NCBI RefSeq assembly: GCF_905201705.1
Contig: NZ_CAJKOX010000006.1
Location: 62,001 to 126,000 of the forward strand
Reading direction: 5' to 3'
Source: an uncultured Marvinbryantia sp.
Lineage (GTDB): Bacteria; Bacillota; Clostridia; Lachnospirales; Lachnospiraceae
DNA length: 64,000 nt
Shown: positions 24,261 to 30,414 of the stretch, piece by piece
Position numbering within the stretch: the first letter of the stretch is position 1
Layout of the letters: each line of letters starts with the position of its first letter
The notes under the pieces: generated by a model
Seen by the model: only the letters and a program-made list of their open reading frames with translations
Database searches by the model: none
Told to the model about the DNA's origin: nothing
Program-made: the position numbers and the translations under genes

Positions 24261-24923
24261 TCAAAACAGGCTTTGCTGCTCGTATTCCCGGTATGCCTTC
24301 AGCTTGTCCGGCGTTTTTTTAAGCGCATCGCTCAGAAATTGTTCGTTGTAAATCCACTCCTGCCACTCATTCTCGTTTAAAATAAGCGGCATTCTGTGAT
24401 GGACCGCGCGGACAGATCCGTTCGCCTGCGTGGTAAGTATCACAAAGCGTTCTTCCTCCCCGAAACGGCTGTAGAAGCCGGCAAGGTAAAGCGCTCTCCC
24501 ACTCTCCCGCGAAAACGTCACCTTATTTTTCCCCGCGTCCCACTCGTAAAAATGCCGCGCGGGAATCACGCAGCGCCTGTGCAGAACTGCGTCGCAGAAC
24601 ATCGGACGCTGCAGCGCCGTTTCCGCCCTGGCATTGATCAGAATACTGCTCTTCTGGCGCTGTGAAAAGCCCCAGCGCATCCGGCGGGCAGATACAGAAG
24701 ACTGCCGGCGATAGCTTCCCGCCGTATCTTTCATCTCACACAAAACCGACTCCCACTCTGATGGATAAATATTCCCCGAAGCTTCTGTTCCGCACAGAAC
24801 CGGCGCCAGCTCCGACGGATGAATATCACCCGATCGCTGCCGCAGATTTCTGCGGTCAATCTCCGCCACCGTCTCTGCGATCTCCTCCGCAATCGTATCG
24901 TCATAATAATAACGTCCGCACAT
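24261..24923 (-). CDS. SRAP (YedK/HMCES-type) abasic-site shielding protein
   Basis: A 220-residue SOS-response-associated peptidase. The start at 24923 gives MCGRYYY, so Cys2 becomes the N-terminal residue after Met removal and forms the thiazolidine crosslink to abasic sites in single-stranded DNA. The other active-site residues are present: Glu in VIPARHFYEW and His in VHHRMPLIL. Between residues 25 and 75 is a poorly conserved stretch with a repeated motif (DIHPSELAPVLCGTE and NIYPSEWESVLCEMK). It lies 11 bases downstream of the DUF1653 gene. Confidence 0.92.
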   Translation of the reverse strand: MCGRYYYDDTIAEEIAETVAEIDRRNLRQRSGDIHPSELAPVLCGTEASGNIYPSEWESVLCEMKDTAGSYRRQSSVSARRMRWGFSQRQKSSILINARAETALQRPMFCDAVLHRRCVIPARHFYEWDAGKNKVTFSRESGRALYLAGFYSRFGEEERFVILTTQANGSVRAVHHRMPLILNENEWQEWIYNEQFLSDALKKTPDKLKAYREYEQQSLF

Positions 24924-24933
24924 TGCTCTCTCC

Positions 24934-25503
24934 TCACACCGTCCAGCTTTCTTCCTTCTCAAAACGATATTTCTGTTTCGCCTCCGGATACTTCTGGTGA
25001 TCCACCTCGCTCATAAACATCACATACGGTCTCGCGCAGGTTTTATACGGCGCATACAGCGCCTGATAGATCACCAGCTTTTCTCCTGTTTCCGTGTGCT
25101 GTGCAAAGGCCAGAATCCGGTAAAGATATTCCGAAGTATTTTCCGCCGCCCATTCCCGCTTAAAATGCCGGACAATGTCACCTACGCAAATACCATGCGA
25201 ATCCGGCATGATCTCCATGCAATCCGGCTCTTCCGACAATTTGGCATATTCCCCGCGGCCCGGCTCTTCCGACAGCTTGGCATATTCCCCGCGGCCCGGC
25301 TCTTCCGACAGCTTGACATATTCCCCGCAGTTCGACTCTTCCGACAGCTCGACATATTCCTCGCGGTCCAGCGATACCGGCACCCCTGTCCTGCCTGCCA
25401 CATGCACACCGCCATACCAGGTTCCCTGCACCTCCAGAATATCTCCTACCTCATAGTCCGTCGAATAATCATCGTTCTTCTTTATAATTTTTACTTTTGC
25501 CAT
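24934..25503 (-). CDS. DUF1653 protein with N-terminal 12-residue tandem repeats
   Basis: A 189-residue protein. The C-terminal part (about 105-185) is a DUF1653 domain: GDIVRHFKREW, YRILAFAQHTETGEKLVIYQ and the final YRFE. DUF1653 proteins are small and of unknown function. Before it are four 12-residue repeats (EYVELSEESNCG, EYVKLSEEPGRG, EYAKLSEEPGRG, EYAKLSEEPDCM; residues 49-96) and an N-terminal beta-rich segment (MAKVKIIKKNDDYSTDYEVG). The repeats are acidic and probably disordered. It is co-transcribed with the SRAP gene. Confidence 0.82.
   Translation of the reverse strand: MAKVKIIKKNDDYSTDYEVGDILEVQGTWYGGVHVAGRTGVPVSLDREEYVELSEESNCGEYVKLSEEPGRGEYAKLSEEPGRGEYAKLSEEPDCMEIMPDSHGICVGDIVRHFKREWAAENTSEYLYRILAFAQHTETGEKLVIYQALYAPYKTCARPYVMFMSEVDHQKYPEAKQKYRFEKEESWTV
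25216..25359 (-). repeat. Four tandem 36-bp repeats inside the DUF1653 gene
   Basis: In-frame repeats encoding 12 residues each; the two central units are nearly identical. Copy number could change by slippage without breaking the frame. Confidence 0.85.
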
Positions 25504-25808
25504 GTAATATACCTTCCTGTGTAATCTTTTTAGAACTCAATTTTAACGCATTACAGAGTCCGTGACAATAAAAATCTCTGTCCATATTATCCGGAAGAGA
25601 CGAAAAACATCCGAAAGCACATTCATAATGTATTTTCTAAAAAAGAACACGAAAAATATTAAGTAGAATTTCATCAAAGCGTTTGATATAATCAGAATTG
25701 AGGGATTACTGCCCGTCCTTATTTGGGGAATGTCATCGAAGGATCCAGATGAAAATTTAAGAAAATTCCATCGCAAGATAAAAAGAACATATAAGGAGAT
25801 GCAAAAGC
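25504..25808. other. Intergenic region with promoter of the phosphatase gene
   Basis: About 300 bases without a supported gene. An extended -10 promoter, TG-A-TATAAT with TATAAT at 25687-25692, points toward the phosphatase gene and implies a leader of about 110 nt. Nothing else is recognised; a minus-strand frame over 25543-25776 has no ribosome site or conserved look. Confidence 0.65.
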
Positions 25809-26270
25809 ATGATAAGCATATTATTTATCTGCCACGGCAATATCTGCCGCAGCACCATGGCCGAATTTGTCTTTTCAGACATGGTGAAGAAAAGCGGTCT
25901 GGAGCATCAGTTTTATGTTGATTCCGCCGCTACCAGTACGGAGGAAATTGGAAACGGCGTACATTACGGGACGCGCAATAAGCTGCGGCAGGAAGGGATT
26001 CCCATGTGGGATCACCGTGCACGGCAGATGACGCGCAGAGACTATGAGAAATTTGACTATATTATTGGCATGGACCGCTGGAATCTGAAAAATATGAACC
26101 GCATCGCGGGCGGCGATCCACAGCATAAAATCGGTTTACTGCTGGATTACAGCAAACACCCGCGTGACATTGCGGACCCCTGGTACACCGGAAATTTTGA
26201 CGTCACCTACGATGATATCGTGGAGGGCTGCGAAGCGCTGCTGAAGCATATACAGGAAACAATGTTATGA
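25809..26270 (+). CDS. Low-molecular-weight protein tyrosine phosphatase
   Basis: A 153-residue phosphatase with the P-loop CHGNICRST (Cys8 nucleophile, Arg14) at the N-terminus and the general acid in DIADPWYTG near the C-terminus. Such enzymes dephosphorylate tyrosine kinases of capsule synthesis or arginine-phosphorylated proteins. No kinase or capsule gene is adjacent, so the target is open. The start is ATG after AAGGAGA. It ends 50 bases before a terminator shared with pckA. Confidence 0.93.
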   Translation: MISILFICHGNICRSTMAEFVFSDMVKKSGLEHQFYVDSAATSTEEIGNGVHYGTRNKLRQEGIPMWDHRARQMTRRDYEKFDYIIGMDRWNLKNMNRIAGGDPQHKIGLLLDYSKHPRDIADPWYTGNFDVTYDDIVEGCEALLKHIQETML

Positions 26271-26322
26271 GGATAAAGGCGTCGGGTAACTCATGTTACA
26301 GAATAGAGCCAATAGCAAAAAA

Positions 26323-26355
26323 CTGCCAGCAGGTTTTCGTTTTACCTGCTGGCAG
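26323..26355. terminator. Bidirectional terminator between phosphatase gene and pckA
   Basis: A perfect 11-bp stem CTGCCAGCAGG / CCTGCTGGCAG. It is followed by TTTTTT on the minus strand (pckA) and by a T-rich tract on the plus strand. Confidence 0.92.
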
Positions 26356-26397
26356 AAAATATCTCTTTTTTATTTGTCTGCTTGTTTCTGGCTGATA

Positions 26398-28002
26398 TTA
26401 AAGCTGCGGACCAGCGGATACCAGAGCTTTGCCATGCTCGTTGCCTTCGTATTTTGCGAAGTTCTTAACGAATCTCTGTGCCAGGTCTTTTGCCTTTGTC
26501 TCCCACTCGGAAGCATCTGCATAAGTATCGCGCGGATCAAGAATACCGGTGTCAACACCCGGAAGCTCTGTCGGAACCTCGAAGTTGAAGTACGGAATCT
26601 TCTTGGTCGGAGCCTTCTGGATATCGCCGTTCAGGATAGCGTCGATGATGCCGCGGGTATCCTTGATGGTGATACGCTTTCCGGTTCCGTTCCATCCTGT
26701 ATTTACCAGGTATGCCTTTGCGCCGTTTGCTTCCATCTTCTTAACCAGCTCTTCGCCGTATTTTGTCGGATGGAGCTCCAGGAATGCCTGTCCAAAGCAT
26801 GCGGAGAAGGTCGGTGTCGGCTCTGTGATGCCGCGCTCCGTACCAGCAAGCTTTGCTGTGAAACCAGACAGGAAGTAGTACTGTGTCTGCTCCGGTGTCA
26901 GGATAGATACCGGCGGAAGTACGCCGAAAGCATCTGCGGACAGGAAGATTACGTTCTTAGCTGCCGGTGCTGCAGAAACCGGACGTACAATATTCTTAAT
27001 ATGGTTGATCGGGTAAGATACACGGGTATTCTCTGTTACGCTCTTATCAGCGAAATCGATCTTACCGTTCTCATCCAGCGTTACGTTCTCAAGAAGAGCA
27101 TTTCTCTTGATCGCGTTGTAGATATCCGGCTCAGACTCTTTGTCCAGGTTGATAACCTTTGCATAGCAGCCGCCCTCGAAGTTGAACACGCCGTTGTCAT
27201 CCCAGCCGTGCTCGTCGTCGCCGATCAGAAGACGCTTCGGATCTGTAGACAGAGTAGTCTTACCAGTTCCGGACAGACCAAAGAAGATCGCGGTATTCTC
27301 GCCGTTCATATCTGTGTTTGCAGAGCAGTGCATGGAAGCGATGCCCTTCAGCGGCAGATAGTAGTTCATCATGGAGAACATACCCTTCTTCATCTCTCCG
27401 CCGTACCAGGTGTTGATGATAACCTGCTCACGGCTTGTGATGTTGAATACAACAGCGGTCTCAGAATTCAGACCCAGCTCTTTATAATTCTCAACTTTTG
27501 CCTTGGAAGCGTTGTAAACAACGAAGTCCGGCTCAAAGTTCTCAAGCTCTTCTGCAGACGGCATGATGAACATATTCTCTACAAAGTGAGCCTGCCATGC
27601 AACTTCCATAATGAAACGGATCGCCATACGTGTGTCATGGTTTGCGCCGCAGAATGCATCTACTACGTAGAGCTTCTTGTTAGACAGCTCGCCCAGAGCG
27701 ATATCCTTTACTGCCTTCCAGGTTTCCTCGGAAGCCGGATGGTTGTCGTTCTTGTATTCGTCGGATGTCCACCATACGGTATCCTTAGAGTTTTCATCCA
27801 TAACAATAAATTTGTCTTTCGGGGAACGACCTGTGTAGATACCAGTCATAACGTTGACTGCACCCAGTTCACTAACCTGTCCTTTTTCATAACCTTCCAG
27901 ACCCGGTTTGGTCTCTTCCTCAAACAACATCTCGTAAGAAGGATTGTGCACGATTTCAGTGGTTCCAGTAATGCCATACTTACTTAAATTAATCTCTGCC
28001 AT
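26398..28002 (-). CDS. pckA: Phosphoenolpyruvate carboxykinase (ATP)
   Basis: Interconverts oxaloacetate plus ATP with PEP plus CO2. At 534 residues it has the normal length. The kinase-1a P-loop GLSGTGKTTLSTD and the metal-binding motif GDDEHGWDDNGVFNFEGGCY are intact, as is the upstream substrate-binding segment MTGIYTGRSPKDKF. In anaerobic gut Clostridia this enzyme often runs toward oxaloacetate to feed succinate or aspartate synthesis. Transcribed alone, with a sigma-A promoter and a bidirectional terminator. Confidence 0.97.
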   Translation of the reverse strand: MAEINLSKYGITGTTEIVHNPSYEMLFEEETKPGLEGYEKGQVSELGAVNVMTGIYTGRSPKDKFIVMDENSKDTVWWTSDEYKNDNHPASEETWKAVKDIALGELSNKKLYVVDAFCGANHDTRMAIRFIMEVAWQAHFVENMFIMPSAEELENFEPDFVVYNASKAKVENYKELGLNSETAVVFNITSREQVIINTWYGGEMKKGMFSMMNYYLPLKGIASMHCSANTDMNGENTAIFFGLSGTGKTTLSTDPKRLLIGDDEHGWDDNGVFNFEGGCYAKVINLDKESEPDIYNAIKRNALLENVTLDENGKIDFADKSVTENTRVSYPINHIKNIVRPVSAAPAAKNVIFLSADAFGVLPPVSILTPEQTQYYFLSGFTAKLAGTERGITEPTPTFSACFGQAFLELHPTKYGEELVKKMEANGAKAYLVNTGWNGTGKRITIKDTRGIIDAILNGDIQKAPTKKIPYFNFEVPTELPGVDTGILDPRDTYADASEWETKAKDLAQRFVKNFAKYEGNEHGKALVSAGPQL

Positions 28003-28061
28003 CTTACATTTAACCTCTTTTCTTTCATAGTATTTTGGAGCTTTCCCAGTTCCTCAATCAT

Positions 28062-28089
28062 ATTATACATAATAAATCAATAAAATCAA
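28062..28089 (-). promoter_or_regulatory. Promoter of pckA
   Basis: On the minus strand, TTGATT (28089-28084), a 16-bp spacer and TATAAT (28067-28062), 60 bases before the start codon. Confidence 0.75.
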
Positions 28090-28220
28090 CCAAAATTTTT
28101 CTGAAACGGTAAAAAAGTGATATTTTCTTAACAATCCATATATTTCAGTCATGTCTCACCATGCTTGCCCGACCGGTAACCGGAATCATTTTTTGACGAC
28201 ATTGGCATTCCACGCTCGGG

Positions 28221-28244
28221 TGTTTGAGGCTGGCGTGAACAGTA
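28221..28244 (-). repeat. 24-bp element upstream of pckA, shared with citrate synthase
   Basis: Reads TACTGTTCACGCCAGCCTCA plus four bases on the pckA strand and matches 22 of 24 bases of 42142-42165. In both cases the element points toward the downstream metabolic gene. Confidence 0.6.
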
Positions 28245-28276
28245 AAGAAGATTTTTCGATTTTTCAAAAGAAAAGA

Positions 28277-28305
28277 TTGACTTCACTGCCGAAATAGAAT
28301 ATGAT
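28277..28305 (+). promoter_or_regulatory. Strong promoter of the candidate antitoxin RNA
   Basis: TTGACT (28277-28282), exactly 17 bp, TATGAT (28300-28305). It reads rightward into a short region that contains no ORF and ends at the terminator at 28349-28380. Confidence 0.8.
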
Positions 28306-28311
28306 ATAGAT

Positions 28312-28385
28312 AGCTAAGAAATGCGATTACAAATTTCATGAGCAATCGAAAATCCCAGGGGCGGCTTCCCCTGGGATTTTCTATG
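28312..28385 (+). ncRNA. Candidate antisense antitoxin RNA (RNAII-like)
   Basis: A predicted RNA of about 70 nt from the promoter at 28277-28305 to the terminator at 28349-28380. Its 5' half (28316-28347) is one copy of a 32-bp direct repeat whose other copy (28491-28522) covers the start codon and the base next to the ribosome site of the 28-aa peptide gene on the other strand. The RNA is therefore complementary in trans to the toxin translation start (27 of 32 positions). Size and layout match RNAII of the pAD1 par locus. The RNA itself is inferred. Confidence 0.65.
28349..28380. terminator. Shared terminator of toxin mRNA and antitoxin RNA
   Basis: A perfect 13-bp stem AAAATCCCAGGGG / CCCCTGGGATTTT with a 6-base loop. 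The two convergent transcripts both end here, so each carries one complementary version of the hairpin. Confidence 0.92.
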
Positions 28386-28427
28386 CCGTTTTTATGTAAG
28401 GTGGCCTACGCCTTCCGGCTGTGCTGC

Positions 28428-28514
28428 CTATTCGTCCCTGTCCAGCCATTTGCAGATATAGTAGCTGACTACACCTGCTGCGACCGAGACAAGAAATGCG
28501 ATTACGTCTATCAT
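28428..28514 (-). CDS. Candidate type I toxin, 28-aa membrane peptide (Fst-like)
   Basis: A 28-codon ORF beginning MIDVIAFLVSVAAGVVSYYI and ending CKWLDRDE. It is one membrane helix with a short N-terminus and a charged tail; the G...WLD pattern recalls the Fst/Ldr toxins. The ribosome site AAAGGAGGTG lies 7 bases before ATG 28514. ACCTCC (minus 28542-28537) can pair with GGAGGT (28528-28523) and hide it, as in fst mRNA. Expected action is membrane damage when the antisense RNA is lost. Toxicity is inference from form and context. Confidence 0.72.
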   Translation of the reverse strand: MIDVIAFLVSVAAGVVSYYICKWLDRDE

Positions 28515-28556
28515 AAGCAATCACCTCCTTTCTGCTGGAGGTTCGGCAGCACATTC

Positions 28557-28562
28557 ATCATA
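28557..28562 (-). promoter_or_regulatory. Extended -10 promoter of the peptide gene
   Basis: TG-T-TATGAT on the minus strand (hexamer 28562-28557) with no good -35. A start near 28550 gives a 36-nt leader and a transcript of about 200 nt ending at the shared terminator. Confidence 0.6.
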
Positions 28563-28635
28563 ACATATAATTCACATTTTTTCTTCCATTTTTTGATACA
28601 TTTTGTTTGTAATTATTTCAAAAACATTTTTTTAT

Positions 28636-29661
28636 TCACTTAATTAGCATAGCATCGCCAAAACTGAAGAATCTGTACCGCTCTCTCACCGCCTCCGCAT
28701 ATGCCTTCTCAATGTTTTCTTTTCCGGCGAGCGCTGATACCAGCATCAGCAGGGTGGATTCCGGCAGGTGGAAGTTTGTAATCAGCGCGTCGAGGATTTT
28801 AAAGCGGTAGCCCGGATAAATAAAAATGTCCGTCCAGCCGCTGCCCGCATGGAGCATGCCGTTTTCATCGGAGGCGGATTCGACAGTACGGCAGCTTGTC
28901 GTTCCGACGCAGATCACGCGCTTTCCCTCCGCCTTCGTGCGGTTAATAAGCTCCGCCTGCTCCTCTTCTACCATATAAAACTCAGAGTGCATATGATGCT
29001 GCGTGACGTCCTCCACCTTCACCGGGCGGAAGGTGCCAAGCCCGACATGCAATGTCACATGCGCGATATTGACACCCTTATCGCGTATCTCTTTCAGAAG
29101 CTCCGGCGTAAAATGGAGTCCGGCTGTCGGCGCTGCCGCAGAGCCGTCGTGCTTCGCATAAACCGTCTGGTAACGGTTTTTATCCTTAAGCTGGTGGGTG
29201 ATGTACGGCGGCAGCGGCATCTGTCCGAGCCGATCGAGAATTTCCTCAAAAATGCCCTCATACGTAAAACGAATCAGCCGGTTTCCATCCTCAGCGACCT
29301 CCAGTACCTCTCCCATGAGAATGCCATCGCCAAACGAAATCTGCGTACCCGGCTTCGCCTTTTTACCCGGCTTTACCAGCGTCTCCCAGACGTCTCCCTC
29401 GCGCCGCTTCAGCAGCAGGATCTCAATCTTCGCGTCCGTACCCACCTTACTGCCAAACAGACGCGCCGGGATCACCTTTGTATCATTAATCACCAGACAG
29501 TCGCCCGGATTCAGATAATTTACAATTTCCTTAAAAATATGGTGCTCCATCTGCCCGATCCTGCGATCAAGCACCAGAAGCCGCGAGGAGGACCGATCCT
29601 CCAGCGGGTCCTGCGCGATCAGCTCCTGCGGCAGATCAAAATAAAAATCAGATGTTTTCAT
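28636..29661 (-). CDS. queA: S-adenosylmethionine:tRNA ribosyltransferase-isomerase
   Basis: Transfers the ribosyl part of SAM to preQ1 in tRNA, giving epoxyqueuosine. The 341 residues are the normal length and begin MKTSDFYFDLPQELIAQDPL, typical for QueA. GSAAAPTAGLHFT, THVGLGTFRPV-type and HLPESTLLMLVSALAG segments are present. It begins within the 3' end of the histidine phosphatase gene (14-base overlap). tgt, its usual partner, is not in the window. Confidence 0.96.
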   Translation of the reverse strand: MKTSDFYFDLPQELIAQDPLEDRSSSRLLVLDRRIGQMEHHIFKEIVNYLNPGDCLVINDTKVIPARLFGSKVGTDAKIEILLLKRREGDVWETLVKPGKKAKPGTQISFGDGILMGEVLEVAEDGNRLIRFTYEGIFEEILDRLGQMPLPPYITHQLKDKNRYQTVYAKHDGSAAAPTAGLHFTPELLKEIRDKGVNIAHVTLHVGLGTFRPVKVEDVTQHHMHSEFYMVEEEQAELINRTKAEGKRVICVGTTSCRTVESASDENGMLHAGSGWTDIFIYPGYRFKILDALITNFHLPESTLLMLVSALAGKENIEKAYAEAVRERYRFFSFGDAMLIK

Positions 29662-30268
29662 AATATAATTTTCCCTCCTCTAACAGCTCCAGTCTGCCGT
29701 CCGTACATTCCAGAATCGCAACGCTGCAGTTCGGCGCAACGCCGCGCCCCCAGAAATCGCGCATATCATAGGTGCGCAGGCTATTTAAGAGGCCGCGCAT
29801 CGCCGCTCCATGGGTGGACACCAGCACTGTTTTGTCCCTTAATTCTGCCCTGCTGCAGATATCCCTCAGGAAATCAGCCGTGCGCTCCGCGAGCTGCTGC
29901 ATAGATTCCCCGTCTGCAGGCGGCACATATTTTTCCGGGTGATTGAAAAAGTTAAAGATTGCCGGGCTTTCAAAACAGCCCGCCTTGGGATCCCAGTGCG
30001 TGCCTTCGTATTTTCCAAAACTGATCTCAGCGATACGACCATCCTCCACGACCGGCACATCACGTCCACCCAACACAAGCTGCGCCGTCTCCTTTGCTCT
30101 CTTTAAAGGACTTGTGAAAACAATGTCGAACGGGATGTCCTTCATCCCCTCGCCGGTGCGCCTCGCCAGCTCTCTTCCGTTTTCGTTTAACGCAATATCG
30201 CTTCTTCCCTGCAGGAGATGTTCTTTATTCCACATCGTCTGTCCATGCCGGATAATATATATTTTCAA
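29648..30268 (-). CDS. Histidine phosphatase family protein
   Basis: A 206-residue phosphoglycerate-mutase-like phosphatase. The catalytic RHG is in IIRHGQTMWN (His8), the second His in VSTHGAAMRG, and the usual Arg in SPLKRAKETA. It resembles CobC/GpmB-type acid phosphatases rather than glycolytic mutase, and glycolytic mutase activity is already covered by gpmI. The substrate is unknown. It is translationally coupled to queA. Confidence 0.88.
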   Translation of the reverse strand: MKIYIIRHGQTMWNKEHLLQGRSDIALNENGRELARRTGEGMKDIPFDIVFTSPLKRAKETAQLVLGGRDVPVVEDGRIAEISFGKYEGTHWDPKAGCFESPAIFNFFNHPEKYVPPADGESMQQLAERTADFLRDICSRAELRDKTVLVSTHGAAMRGLLNSLRTYDMRDFWGRGVAPNCSVAILECTDGRLELLEEGKLYYENI

Positions 30269-30349
30269 AGCATTTCCTCTCCTTCGTCTCCTGTATACGC
30301 CTATTACTGTAAGCCCATCATCTTCTGTATGTCAAGTTTAAATTCTGAA

Positions 30350-30379
30350 AAAACGGCACGACCGAAGTCATGCCGTTTT
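30350..30379 (-). terminator. Terminator after pheT
   Basis: On the minus strand, AAAACGGCA, a 12-base loop and TGCCGTTTT extended to six T. Confidence 0.9.
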
Positions 30380-30414
30380 CATTTTTATCGCTGTCTCAGC
30401 AAGCAATGTCCCTT

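Noticed and set aside
25543..25776. 77-codon minus-strand frame in the gap before the phosphatase gene
   Set aside because: No ribosome site, AT-rich Phe/Ile runs, and it overlaps the promoter of the plus-strand gene.
26293..27987. 564-codon plus-strand frame opposite pckA
   Set aside because: Mirror frame of a highly conserved gene; Cys/Leu/Val-rich, no ribosome site or family resemblance.
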